Numbered from the stretch's first letter, positions 29,086-37,464 are shown. The stretch is 64,000 nt of DNA from JAZKHE01 sp040385525 (GCA_040385525.1 JAZKHE010000005.1:1-64000), one strand, 5' to 3'. Numbers and translations: made by a program. Notes: generated by a model from the sequence alone, not told the origin.

Positions 29086-29955
29086 TTATAATTCAATTAT
29101 CATATATGATAAATCATCAGTTTGATGATTGTTTTTTTTCCAAGCTAAATGTTCTTTTTCTACAATTTCGTTTATTTCACTTACGCTTTTTTTTGAGCAT
29201 TGTTTCAAAATACTTATTAATCTTGCTTTAGAGAATTTCTTGTTTTTTTCGCCTCCAAATTGATCGGTTAATCCATCCGAATATAAAAATAGTTTATCTC
29301 CAGTTTTAAAATCAATAGTGTAGTTGTCAAATTCTGACGATGTGTTTTCGCCAATAGACTTTTTAGTTACTTTTAATTCAGTAATATTATTTTCGGTGTC
29401 AATGTGCAACACTTTCCCTTTTGCAGAACTATAGGTTAATTGTTTTGTTTTTGCAGAGTAATAAAAAATGGTTCCTTCCATGTGCGCTATGGAATTATCA
29501 TTGTTTCTAAAAGTTGTGTTTAATTGGTAATTAAGAAGTTTTAATAACACACTCGGACTATTAATTTCCATTGTAGAAGTGAGTTCGTTTATTGATAATG
29601 AACCCGCTATACTTAGCATTGCAGCAGGCACGCCATGTCCTGTTGAGTCCAACAAACCAAATACAATTCCTTGACTTATGTTTTTTGCAAAAATGGTATC
29701 TCCACCAATTCCTATTTGTTGAATAATTTTGTATGTAGCATCTTTTAAAAATATTTTTAATAAATCTACATTTGGTAATAATGAATTTTGAATAAGTTCA
29801 GCAAATTTTATACTCGAAAAAATATCGTTGTTAGCTGTTGTAAGCTCCGTGTTTTTTTCTTCGAGCAAACGTTTAGTGTCAAGCAAATACCTTGTGGTAC
29901 TTACAAGCATAGCTTCTTTGGCCTCTAATTGTTCTTTATAAAATTCTACGTTCAA
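29086..29955 (-). CDS. SpoIIE-family PP2C-type serine phosphatase
   Basis: The product has 289 residues. The start is a TTG preceded in frame by a TAG, with no ATG between them; an internal ATG at 29913 is the alternative. Residues 1-45 form a coiled coil (EQLEAKEAML ... KRLLEEKNTEL). The phosphatase domain follows: GIGGDTIF (metal Asp, with the usual FYW replaced), LDSTGHGVPAAMLSIAG, FLYSDGLTDQFGGE and the terminal metal pair in QTDDLSYMII. There is no membrane segment or sensor domain, so it is a cytosolic protein that probably takes input through the coiled coil. The STAS-like gene follows directly. Confidence 0.88.
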   Translation of the reverse strand: MNVEFYKEQLEAKEAMLVSTTRYLLDTKRLLEEKNTELTTANNDIFSSIKFAELIQNSLLPNVDLLKIFLKDATYKIIQQIGIGGDTIFAKNISQGIVFGLLDSTGHGVPAAMLSIAGSLSINELTSTMEINSPSVLLKLLNYQLNTTFRNNDNSIAHMEGTIFYYSAKTKQLTYSSAKGKVLHIDTENNITELKVTKKSIGENTSSEFDNYTIDFKTGDKLFLYSDGLTDQFGGEKNKKFSKARLISILKQCSKKSVSEINEIVEKEHLAWKKNNHQTDDLSYMIIEL

Positions 29956-30007
29956 AATAAATTGTATATTTAGCTAAACATAAAATTGATGTTTTTGTTT
30001 ACTTGCT

Positions 30008-30919
30008 ATGAAAACAATATTAATTACAGGCGGTACAGGTTTAGTTGGTAAAAAGTTAGTGGCTGAACTGCTAGCCAATGGTTATGCGGTTAATTTGCTA
30101 ACACGCTCTGAAAAGGAAAATAAAACAAATATCAATTATTTTTTGTGGGATTATAAGAACAATGCAATTGATGAAACTTGTTTTAATAATATTAGTGGAA
30201 TAATACATTTAGCGGGTGAGGGAATTGCAGATAAAAATTGGACAGATAAACGCAAACAAGAAATAATTAGCAGTAGAGCTGATACTGCAAAACTCTTGTT
30301 GCAAAAAGTAAAAGAAAAAAATATTCAATTAGATTTTTATATTTCTGCATCTGCAACAGGTTATTATGGCGGCAAAACATTAAATAAAATATTTACAGAA
30401 AAAGATTTTTACGCAGTTGATTTTATGGGTGAGTGTTGCCATTTATGGGAAAAATCAGCCGACGCATTTAGTATGTTTGCTAAACGAATTGTAAAAATTA
30501 GAATTGGTGTTGTGTTGGATAATGATGGAGGTGCGCTTCCAAAAATTGTTGCTCCTGTGCGTTTAGGTTTAGGTGCCGCTTTGGGTTCTGGGAAACAATT
30601 TATGCCGTGGATTCATGTTAAAGATTTAGTTGAAGTTTTTAGTACGGTCGTTCAAAACGAAAAATACAATGGGGTTTATAACGCTGTTGCTCCTGAGTTT
30701 GTAACTAATCATGAGTTTACAAAAGCCGCAGCGCATGTATTGCATAAACCGTTTTTTCTGCCTAATGTTCCTGCTTTTTCATTAAAATTAATTTTAGGAG
30801 AAATGAGCTGTGTAGTGTTAGAAGGTAATCGTGTTTCGTCAGAAAAAATTAGTCAAGAAGGGTTTGTTTTTCAGTTTCCAACTATTGATTTGGCTCTAGA
30901 AGATTTACTTTTAAAGTAG
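30008..30919 (+). CDS. TIGR01777-family NAD(P)-binding epimerase-like protein
   Basis: This 303-residue extended-SDR protein has the Rossmann motif ITGGTGLVGKKLV at its N-terminus. Family signatures follow: HLAGEGIADKNWTDKRKQEI, SSRADTAKLL, ISASATGYYG and GKQFMPWIHVKDLVE, then NAVAPEFVTNHEF near the C-terminus. This combination is characteristic of the YfcH/SulA-like TIGR01777 family, widespread and of uncertain substrate. It is transcribed divergently from the SpoIIE phosphatase, with 52 bp between the starts, and is followed by a repeat-filled gap. Confidence 0.9.
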   Translation: MKTILITGGTGLVGKKLVAELLANGYAVNLLTRSEKENKTNINYFLWDYKNNAIDETCFNNISGIIHLAGEGIADKNWTDKRKQEIISSRADTAKLLLQKVKEKNIQLDFYISASATGYYGGKTLNKIFTEKDFYAVDFMGECCHLWEKSADAFSMFAKRIVKIRIGVVLDNDGGALPKIVAPVRLGLGAALGSGKQFMPWIHVKDLVEVFSTVVQNEKYNGVYNAVAPEFVTNHEFTKAAAHVLHKPFFLPNVPAFSLKLILGEMSCVVLEGNRVSSEKISQEGFVFQFPTIDLALEDLLLK

Positions 30920-30933
30920 ACTCTCTTCTATAT

Positions 30934-31000
30934 TTGCGAGGAAGAATAACGAAGCAAACTATCGCGCTCTGCAATTATTAGACCGCTTTGTTCCTCGCAG
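30934..31000. repeat. Imperfect palindromic TTGCGAGGAA element
   Basis: TTGCGAGGAA (30934-30943) and TTCCTCGCAG (30991-31000) pair at 9 of 10 positions, and inner segments (AACGAAGCAAAC / GCTTTGTT) pair in part. The motif resembles the widespread bacterial intergenic palindromes of the type TGCGAGGAACGAAGCAATC (from general knowledge). Confidence 0.7.
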
Positions 31001-31008
31001 ATAAATTT

Positions 31009-31035
31009 AAAACTAAGCACTAACGACTAATCTCT
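31009..31035 (-). repeat. TTAG-rich repeat element, inverted copy
   Basis: The reverse complement reads AGAGATTAGTCGTTAGTG followed by CTTAG. It matches the element at 17138-17184 (AGAGATTAGTTAATAGTG), sharing the first ten bases and most of the rest. Confidence 0.5.
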
Positions 31036-31110
31036 TAGGATTCCAAAAGCAAAATATTTACTTTATTTTAAAACTAAAATTTGTTTACTTTGTAAGTATA
31101 AATTATTTGT

Positions 31111-32358
31111 ATGAAAAGAAGAGTTGTAGTTACAGGTTTAGGTGCTTTAACACCAATAGGAAATAACGTTACCGATTACTGGAATAATTTAATTGCAGGA
31201 AAAAGTGGCGCAGCAGCAATTACAAAATTTGATACTTCAAAGTTTAAAACAAAATTTGCTTGCGAGTTAAAAGATTTTAATCCTTTAGATTTTTTAGAAA
31301 GAAGTGAAGCGCGAAAAATGGATTTGTTTTCGCAATACGCTGTTATTGCTGCACAACAAGCCATTACAGATGCCGGCTTAGATGTTTCGCCAATTAATAA
31401 AGATAATGTTGGAGTTGTTTGGGGTTCGGGTAACGGCGGAATTTATACTTTTTATGAGCAAATGATGGAGTTTGCAAAAGGCGATGGAACACCAAGATTT
31501 AATCCTTTTTTTATTCCTAAAATTATAGTTGATATTGCTTCGGGTTGGATATCAATAAAGAATGGTTACCGTGGAATAAATCACACAACGGTTTCTGCAT
31601 GTGCATCTTCTAACACTGCAATTGCAGATGCGTACAATTATATTTGTTGGAACAAAGCCGATGCAATTATTACGGGTGGCTCTGAGGCTGCAATAAATCC
31701 ATCAGCTATTGGCGGATTTAATGCTTGTATGGCATTATCAACAAACAATAACGAACCAACAACTGCAAGCCGACCTTTTGATGTTAAGCGAGATGGGTTT
31801 GTGATGGGGGAGGGTGCCGGAGCGTTAGTTTTAGAAGAATTAGAACATGCAAAAAAGCGCGGTGCAAAAATTTATGCAGAAGTTGTAGGCGAAGGTATGA
31901 GTGCCGATGCTTTTCATTTAACTGCAACACACCCAGAAGGTGCTGGCGCAATTTTAGGAATGACAAAAGCATTAAAAGATGCAGGTATTTCTGCTGATAA
32001 AATCGATTATTTAAACGCGCACGCTACATCAACTCCGCTTGGAGATATTAGTGAATTAAAAGCTACGTATAACGTTTTTGGCGCTAATAAAAATTTAACT
32101 GTTGGCGCAACAAAATCTATGACTGGCCATTTGTTAGGCGCAGCTGGTGCAATAGAAGCCATAGCAAGTATTTTAGCTGTTAAAAATAATATTATTCCAC
32201 CAACTATAAATACTTCTGAACCCGATGCTGCTATACCACAAGGAATGCAAATTAGTTTTGGAAAAGCAATTGAAAAGAAAGTAGATTATGCAATGAGTAA
32301 TACCTTTGGTTTTGGTGGACACAATGCAACAACTATTTTTAAGAAGTTTGAAGAATAG
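31111..32358 (+). CDS. fabF: Beta-ketoacyl-ACP synthase II
   Basis: This 415-residue condensing enzyme extends fatty acids by condensing malonyl-ACP with acyl-ACP in the cytosol. The active-site Cys is in TTVSACASSNTAI. The two catalytic His are in NAHATSTPLGD and GATKSMTGHLLGAAGAIEA, and the C-terminal glycine loop is SNTFGFGGHNATTIFKK. The length and N-terminus (RRVVVTGLGALTPIG) are standard. It is not flanked by acpP or other fab genes. The 3' end is unusual: a diverged copy of its last codons lies ~700 bp downstream, beyond a toxin-antitoxin pair. Confidence 0.96.
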   Translation: MKRRVVVTGLGALTPIGNNVTDYWNNLIAGKSGAAAITKFDTSKFKTKFACELKDFNPLDFLERSEARKMDLFSQYAVIAAQQAITDAGLDVSPINKDNVGVVWGSGNGGIYTFYEQMMEFAKGDGTPRFNPFFIPKIIVDIASGWISIKNGYRGINHTTVSACASSNTAIADAYNYICWNKADAIITGGSEAAINPSAIGGFNACMALSTNNNEPTTASRPFDVKRDGFVMGEGAGALVLEELEHAKKRGAKIYAEVVGEGMSADAFHLTATHPEGAGAILGMTKALKDAGISADKIDYLNAHATSTPLGDISELKATYNVFGANKNLTVGATKSMTGHLLGAAGAIEAIASILAVKNNIIPPTINTSEPDAAIPQGMQISFGKAIEKKVDYAMSNTFGFGGHNATTIFKKFEE

Positions 32359-32366
32359 TTTTTTTT

Positions 32367-32408
32367 AAACGCAAAGTGCACAGTTACTTTTGGCGGAGAA
32401 GCGCAAAG
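32367..32408. repeat. ACGCAAAG-type intergenic repeat fragment
   Basis: AAACGCAAAGTGCACAG ... GAAGCGCAAAG lies right after fabF. ACGCAAAG words like these recur in intergenic repeats of many Bacteroidota (general knowledge); only this one copy is seen in the window. Confidence 0.4.
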
Positions 32409-32488
32409 ATTTTTAAAAAATTCATTGAGTAAATTTTAATTTGCAAATTTTGACTTTTTTTTGTAACTTGTATAAAATTATTTTAGAA

Positions 32489-32713
32489 ATGACATTAGCT
32501 CAAAAAAAAATATTTCTTGCGCTACGATTGCTTCAAACAGAAAATAAAGAAATTTTAAAAGCTGTTGATTTATTATTTGAACAAGAAAATGAAAACTATG
32601 AACTTACTTTGGCTCAAAAAAACGAGTTAGACAAGCGTTTAAAGTCAATTGAGGATGGAACTGCTAAGTTTTTTACTTGGGAAGAAGCCAAAAAAAGAAT
32701 TTTAAAGAAATAA
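32489..32713 (+). CDS. Antitoxin of a ParE-type toxin-antitoxin pair (addiction-module component)
   Basis: The ATG at 32489 gives 74 residues (MTLAQKKIFLAL...); the longer open frame from 32441 adds an unlikely leader. The C-terminal half (ELTLAQKNELDKRLKSIEDG ... FTWEEAKKRILKK) fits the small acidic/basic addiction-module antitoxins (Unstab_antitox-like), in which the LxxRL and W-E-E-x-K motifs bind the ParE/RelE toxin. The stop codon directly abuts the toxin start with no spacer, a normal coupled antitoxin-toxin order. It lies in a segment that appears inserted behind fabF. Confidence 0.85.
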   Translation: MTLAQKKIFLALRLLQTENKEILKAVDLLFEQENENYELTLAQKNELDKRLKSIEDGTAKFFTWEEAKKRILKK

Positions 32714-33004
32714 ATGTATCCCGTTATATTTTTAGAAAAAGCAATTGCAGAGCTAGAAGATGCTTTTGTTTATCTTGAGGAAAAAGAAAATAATTTGGGT
32801 TTGAAGTTTATTAAGAAAACAGAAGAATATCTATCAATAATTCAGAAAAACCCTGCTATTTTTGTTGATGATTATAAAGGAGTAAGACAAGTAAGAATAG
32901 TTCCTTTTTCTTATATTTTGCGATATAAAGTATTTAAAAAATATCTTGCTATAATTCAAATTTATCATAGTAAACAAAATTCAATTAAAAAAAGGAAAGC
33001 CTAA
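32714..33004 (+). CDS. ParE/RelE-superfamily toxin
   Basis: The 96-residue product has the ParE layout: strand YPVIFLEKA, two helices (AIAELEDAFVYLEEKENNLGLKFIKKTEEYLSII), NPAIFVDDYKGVRQVRIVPF, then strands SYILRYKVF and LAIIQIYHSKQN near the C-terminus. The Arg pair and the final His/Gln segment match the usual conserved positions in outline. ParE-type toxins act on gyrase and RelE-type toxins cut mRNA; the sequence alone does not settle which applies. It is coupled to the upstream antitoxin, and three bases after its stop a diverged copy of the fabF 3' end begins. Confidence 0.88.
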   Translation: MYPVIFLEKAIAELEDAFVYLEEKENNLGLKFIKKTEEYLSIIQKNPAIFVDDYKGVRQVRIVPFSYILRYKVFKKYLAIIQIYHSKQNSIKKRKA

Positions 33005-33006
33005 AC

Positions 33007-33066
33007 TCAATCTTTGGTTTTAGCGAATACAATGCAACAACTATTTTTAAGAAGTTTGTTGAATAA
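33007..33066 (+). pseudogene. Displaced, diverged fabF 3'-end fragment
   Basis: Read in the fabF frame this encodes FGFSEYNATTIFKKFVE plus stop, matching the fabF C-terminus FGFGGHNATTIFKKFEE. At the DNA level 33012-33058 aligns with 32304-32350: ten identical bases, seven bases with four transitions, then thirty identical bases. It directly follows the toxin stop. Confidence 0.85.
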
Positions 33067-33070
33067 GGTT

Positions 33071-33108
33071 AGTGTGCTAATTTAAAATTGTGCTGATGAA
33101 CTAATTAA
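33071..33108. repeat. GTGCTAATTT-type intergenic repeat
   Basis: Two degenerate units, GTGTGCTAATTTAAAATT and GTGCTGATGAACTAATT, lie in tandem. They resemble the TGTGCTAATTTGAAAA repeats common in Bacteroidota spacers (general knowledge). Confidence 0.4.
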
Positions 33109-33134
33109 CAATAGCAAAACAAACGGTGAGTGGC

Positions 33135-33168
33135 TTTGTCATGTTGAGTGCAACGAAATATCTGAGCG
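33135..33168. repeat. TGTCATGTTGAG-type repeat fragment
   Basis: TTTGTCATGTTGAGTG followed by CAACGAAATATCTGAGCG resembles half of the widespread GTCATGTTGAGC...CGAAACATCT intergenic palindrome (general knowledge). The other arm is not seen. Confidence 0.45.
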
Positions 33169-33213
33169 TTGGTTTTTGTGTAATTAATTTTTAATATATT
33201 TGATTTAGATATT

Positions 33214-35412
33214 ATGCGTAAAATTAAGATACTCGCTTTTTTATTTTCTTTTATTTGTTGTTTAAATTTTGCAAAAGCGCAAAGTATAAATTTAGCAGAG
33301 ATGGATACTGCTTTTTGCCAATGTGTTGAAACATCTAGCTGGAAGGACACAGTCGCTATTTATAATCTCGTTATTAAAAAAGATAATAATTTTAGTAATG
33401 TTTTTGATACAGTATTAAGTAAATGGCAAAAATATAACAAAGATGAAAAATTTTCTGATGTATTTTGGTTAGCATTTAAGGTTATTGTACCCAAAAAATA
33501 TATAAATTATCCTCTTGTTTTGCGTACATACTCATCACATTTGATTCCAATGGAATTTTATTTTAATGGTAAAAGAATTAAAGGTATAAGAGGCGTTGTT
33601 GGTAATAATATAAAAGAAGAAAAAACTTTTGAAGCACACCATTATTTTGACAACTCATTTGCTATTTCTTTCGCTAATGAGATTAACTACATTTATGTAA
33701 GAGCATCTAATTTTAATGAAGAAACAATACCGTCAAGTTTTTTTAGTTTTGAAAAGCAATCAACTTTTAATGCTGAATTTAAAAATGAAATTACAGGAGA
33801 TTACAGTAACTTGATTATTGTAGTTTTTCTTGTTTCTGTTTTTTTAATTTATCTTTTACTTTATTTATTTGGATTAAAAGAAAAGAAATACATTTTTGGA
33901 GCTCTTTTTTTTCTGTTTTTTTCTTTTGTTTTTATCCCATCTATTTCACTTTTTTCTACAGGAGTTTTTTCTGGTTTTGGAACCTTTGATTATTTTTTTT
34001 TCTCTCTTTTAATAGTCATTCCTTTGTTTTTTTTACTTTTCGTTTATTCCTTTTTTAAAAGTGTAGTGAAAAGAAAATGGATTTTTACTATACATAGTAT
34101 TATGTATCCTTTGGCTATTTTATGTGCAATTTCAGTTGTTACAGATTATTTTGAAGAATATAGTGAGTTTGCAGCGGTCTTTATTTTTGGACTTTATTTA
34201 TTTACTTTTTTTGATGTAATTAGAATATTAATAAATCAAATAAAGGCAAGGACACAAAGTGCTGTTGTCATATTATTCGGCTTCATTGTTACTATTTCAT
34301 TAATGATTACGTATATTATATTTTCCTTTTTTTTGAGTGAAATTGAATCACAACTCGTTGACGTTTATATGAGCATAGCTGTTTTAATTATGTTTTTACC
34401 AATACCTTTTTCTATATTAATCGCCTTAATACGAGATTATGTTGGTACAAACAAAGGCTTGGTTTTGCAATTGGCAAAGGTTGAAGAATTAACTGCTTTA
34501 ACATTAAAGGAGCAAGCAGAAAAACAACAAATGCTCAGCGAGCAAAATACCATTTTAGAAAAGCAAGTAAATGAACGCACTAAAGAAATTGCAAATCAAA
34601 AGCATATTGTTGAAGAAATTAACAAAGAAATTACTGATAGCATAAACTATGCTCAAAAAATACAATCAACTTTAATGGCGTCAACTAAATTGTTAAACGA
34701 CAATTTAAAAAACGAGGAGTTGGAAAAAGATTATTTAATTTTATATAAACCAAAAGATATTGTAAGTGGTGATTTTTACTGGGCACATAAACATGAAAAT
34801 AGTTTTGTTTTAATAACAGCCGATTGTACAGGTCATGGTGTTCCTGGTGCTTTTATGAGTTTGCTATGCGTAAGTTATTTAAACGAAGTAGTAAAAGAAC
34901 AAAAAACAGTACAACCCAATAAAATTTTTGATGCTGTTCGTGCAAAAATTGTTTCAAATTTTACAACTGGAGAAAATAGCGAACGAAAAGATGGTATGGA
35001 TGCTGTTTGCTGTAAGTTTAATTTTGATGAAAATATTTTGGAGTATGCAGCAGCCAACAATCCTATAGTATTACTTATTCCTGATGAAAATAACAATTAT
35101 ATTTTAGAAGAAATAAAGCCTGATAAAATGCCCGTTGGTGTTAATCACGATGGAAATTATTTGCCATTTAATTCAGGCACAAAACTATTAAAAAAAGGCA
35201 CTATTGTTTATACTTTTAGTGATGGATATGTTGATCAATTTGGTGGTGAAAGAGGAAAGAAGTTTATGTATAAACAATTAAGAGAATTATTATTGTCGAT
35301 TGCTAATTTGCCATTAACTAAACAAAAAGAAATTTTAGATTCAACAATCGAAAGCTGGAAAGGTAGTTCAGAACAAGTTGATGATATTTTAGTAGTTGCT
35401 GTTAAAGTTTAA
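33214..35412 (+). CDS. 7TM-DISM membrane sensor fused to SpoIIE-type phosphatase
   Basis: The 732-residue protein has a signal peptide (1-23, FAKAQ) and a ~170-residue periplasmic beta-rich domain with FSDVFWLAFKV and LVLRTYSSH, like 7TMR-DISM extracellular domains. About seven membrane helices follow between ~190 and 410 (IIVVFLVSVFLIYLLLYLFG onward), then a coiled coil (~425-480, EEINKEITDSINYAQKIQS). The C-terminal PP2C/SpoIIE domain carries KPKDIVSGDFYW, ITADCTGHGVPGAFMSLL, YTFSDGYVDQFGGERG and SSEQVDDILVVAVKV, so all metal-binding Asp motifs are present. It should sense an envelope signal and dephosphorylate a cytosolic partner. A TATATTTG box lies 11 bp upstream of the ATG. Confidence 0.9.
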   Translation: MRKIKILAFLFSFICCLNFAKAQSINLAEMDTAFCQCVETSSWKDTVAIYNLVIKKDNNFSNVFDTVLSKWQKYNKDEKFSDVFWLAFKVIVPKKYINYPLVLRTYSSHLIPMEFYFNGKRIKGIRGVVGNNIKEEKTFEAHHYFDNSFAISFANEINYIYVRASNFNEETIPSSFFSFEKQSTFNAEFKNEITGDYSNLIIVVFLVSVFLIYLLLYLFGLKEKKYIFGALFFLFFSFVFIPSISLFSTGVFSGFGTFDYFFFSLLIVIPLFFLLFVYSFFKSVVKRKWIFTIHSIMYPLAILCAISVVTDYFEEYSEFAAVFIFGLYLFTFFDVIRILINQIKARTQSAVVILFGFIVTISLMITYIIFSFFLSEIESQLVDVYMSIAVLIMFLPIPFSILIALIRDYVGTNKGLVLQLAKVEELTALTLKEQAEKQQMLSEQNTILEKQVNERTKEIANQKHIVEEINKEITDSINYAQKIQSTLMASTKLLNDNLKNEELEKDYLILYKPKDIVSGDFYWAHKHENSFVLITADCTGHGVPGAFMSLLCVSYLNEVVKEQKTVQPNKIFDAVRAKIVSNFTTGENSERKDGMDAVCCKFNFDENILEYAAANNPIVLLIPDENNNYILEEIKPDKMPVGVNHDGNYLPFNSGTKLLKKGTIVYTFSDGYVDQFGGERGKKFMYKQLRELLLSIANLPLTKQKEILDSTIESWKGSSEQVDDILVVAVKV

Positions 35413-35482
35413 TTGGCGAATAATCTAATTTTTATTCTTTGCTCTTAAATCTTGCTTCTTGTATCTCAACACTACTAATCCA

Positions 35483-35520
35483 AAAACTCATAACTCAACA
35501 CTCATAATTTATAACTCAAT
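35483..35520. repeat. ACTCATAACTCA-type repeat overlapping a gene end
   Basis: Tandem words AACTCATAACTCAACACTCA and TAACTCA fill the gap between two convergent genes. They run five bases into the 3' end of the minus-strand polyprenyl synthetase, supplying its TGA stop. Confidence 0.5.
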
Positions 35521-36496
35521 ATTCTCTTTCCATTAACTTGTGTGCGAGTCTATCTAGCTCGTATTTGTTTTCGGTTGAAACGTTTACCAACTTTAAATAG
35601 TTTAGCGCTATTTCAAAATGATTGTTCATTTCTTGCTCAGCTAATTCTCTAACGTTTAGTTCATTGTAGATATTGGTTACGGAAGTAACTTTTTCTTTTG
35701 CGTTAAATTCTTTTTTATTTATCCAGTTGTTTAGTTCTTTGCTTTGCTCTGCATTACAAAGCTCTATAGCTTTTAATAATAAAAATGTTTTTTTGTTACT
35801 TATTATATCGCCACCAACTTGTTTACCAACTTTTTCAGCATCGCCAAATACATCTAAAATGTCATCTTGCAATTGAAAAGCAATACCTATGTGCATTCCA
35901 AAATGATAAATCCAGTTAGCGTTTTCTTCGCTGGCATTACCAATGTATGCGCCAATTTTTAATGCGCCACCTAAAAGCACTGCTGTTTTTAAGCGAATCA
36001 TTTCTATGTAATCATCAATTTTAACATGACTTTGTGTTTCAAAATTCATGTCTAATTGTTGTCCTTCGCACACTTCAACAGCGGTTTGAAAAAAGCAATC
36101 TAACACTTGTTTTGTGTTAGTAGTATTTGCCAATAAAAATTGCTGACATGCTTTTACAAACATGGTATCGCCACTTAAAATTGCAATATTGCTATTCCAT
36201 TTTTCATGAACGGTTTCTTTACCTCTGCGCAATGGAGCGTTGTCCATTATATCGTCGTGCAACAACGTAAAGTTGTGAAACAGCTCTATTCCTAATGCTG
36301 CTGGCACTGCATGTTTTACGTTGCCACCAAACATTTCGCAACCTAACAAAACCAAAACAGGACGAATTCTTTTTCCGCCTAATTGCAATGTATACTGAAT
36401 GGGTTCGTAAAGTTCTATTGGTTTTGAAACAATAGAATTTGATAATGAATTAATTTCAATATCTAATAAATGGCGAAGTTCTTTGGCTTTGTACAA
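35516..36496 (-). CDS. Polyprenyl (trans-prenyl) diphosphate synthase
   Basis: The 326-residue enzyme shows both Asp-rich motifs: LLHDDIMDNAPLRRG (first, DDxxD) near residue 80 and FQLQDDILDVFGD (second) near residue 210, plus GGKRIRPVLVLLG at the N-terminus. It condenses isopentenyl diphosphate onto an allylic primer; products of this group in Bacteroidota are usually long-chain quinone side chains, but chain length cannot be set here. The start is a TTG at 36496 because an in-frame TAA lies four codons upstream and no ATG intervenes. It is the last gene of a minus-strand run, 32 bp after the epimerase. Confidence 0.93.
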   Translation of the reverse strand: MYKAKELRHLLDIEINSLSNSIVSKPIELYEPIQYTLQLGGKRIRPVLVLLGCEMFGGNVKHAVPAALGIELFHNFTLLHDDIMDNAPLRRGKETVHEKWNSNIAILSGDTMFVKACQQFLLANTTNTKQVLDCFFQTAVEVCEGQQLDMNFETQSHVKIDDYIEMIRLKTAVLLGGALKIGAYIGNASEENANWIYHFGMHIGIAFQLQDDILDVFGDAEKVGKQVGGDIISNKKTFLLLKAIELCNAEQSKELNNWINKKEFNAKEKVTSVTNIYNELNVRELAEQEMNNHFEIALNYLKLVNVSTENKYELDRLAHKLMEREY

Positions 36497-36528
36497 AATG
36501 TGCTTTTATTAATTTAAGAGTTAAACAA

Positions 36529-37464
36529 TTAAATAATAAAATGGTTGTTGTTTATCACAATTTTTAATCCTTCATCAAGTGGTAAAGGCGCTCTAGGCAA
36601 CAACTCTTTCATTTTGCTAATGTCGGGTTTGCGTCTAGTCATATCGCCTTCTTCTAAAGGTGGTAAGTGTACAATTTTAGATTTTGAATTAGTAATCGAA
36701 ATTATTTTTTTTGCTAAATCTAAAATAGTTACTTCGTTTTCTCCACCAATATTTACAACATCGTTTACAAATTTATTTTTGTAAAACGCTTCTAAACAAG
36801 CATCAACATTATCGTCAACAAAACAAAAAGTACGCGTTTGGCTACCATCGCCATATACTTCTATATCTTCGTTTTTAAGCGCTTTCGATATAAATTTAGA
36901 GATAACAAAATCTTTACTTTGTTTTGGTCCGTAGGTATTAAAAAATCTAAAAATAGTGTACTCTAAACCAAACTCTTGGTGATACGATTTTAAAAATGCT
37001 TCGCCAACATTTTTTACAATTGCATAAGGTAGTCTTGAGTTTAATGGAGTTGTATCTTCGTTTTGAGGAAACTCTACTGGCTCACCATAAACTTCTGATG
37101 ACGACGAAAAGAAAACTCTTTTTACACCGGTGTTTTTTGCGGCAGTTAAAACATGTTTTATTCCGCTAATATCTTCTAAAACCCAAACAGGATTATCAAG
37201 TGTTCGTTTTACACCAACTAGTGCAGCGTAATGAAAAACATAGTCGAACGAGTGAGCAACAAAAATGCTTGTAATTTCTCGCCAATCGTTTACGTTTGCT
37301 TTTATAAAACGAATATTGTTGTGCGCTGAAGTTGGAATTTTATCGATAGAACCCGTTACTAACTTATCTACAATAACAACAAAATTATCAGGATTGCTCG
37401 CTAATTTTTCTGCAACAGCGCTGGCTATAAAACCCGCACCACCTGTAACTAAAATTTTACTCAT
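36529..37464 (-). CDS. NAD-dependent nucleotide-sugar epimerase/dehydratase (extended SDR)
   Basis: This 311-residue extended-SDR protein has the Rossmann motif VTGGAGFIAS, where the usual third glycine is alanine. Further motifs are HYAALVGVKRTL, FFSSSSEVYGEP, the catalytic LPYAIVK (YxxxK), FRFFNTYGPKQ, YGDGSQTRTFCFVDD and TRRKPDI near the C-terminus. The last motifs are most like UDP-glucuronate decarboxylase/UDP-glucose epimerase types; dTDP-glucose dehydratase is less likely although rfbA is next door. The start ATG overlaps the rfbA stop by one base (TAATG), so the two are translationally coupled. Confidence 0.88.
   Translation of the reverse strand: MSKILVTGGAGFIASAVAEKLASNPDNFVVIVDKLVTGSIDKIPTSAHNNIRFIKANVNDWREITSIFVAHSFDYVFHYAALVGVKRTLDNPVWVLEDISGIKHVLTAAKNTGVKRVFFSSSSEVYGEPVEFPQNEDTTPLNSRLPYAIVKNVGEAFLKSYHQEFGLEYTIFRFFNTYGPKQSKDFVISKFISKALKNEDIEVYGDGSQTRTFCFVDDNVDACLEAFYKNKFVNDVVNIGGENEVTILDLAKKIISITNSKSKIVHLPPLEEGDMTRRKPDISKMKELLPRAPLPLDEGLKIVINNNHFII

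Noticed and set aside
31071..31107. Promoter for fabF from TACTTTG and ATTATTTG words
   Set aside because: Neither matches TAnnTTTG with proper spacing; too weak to annotate.
32441..32488. Longer antitoxin start at 32441
   Set aside because: The added segment is AT-rich leader sequence without antitoxin-like residues; the internal ATG fits family length.
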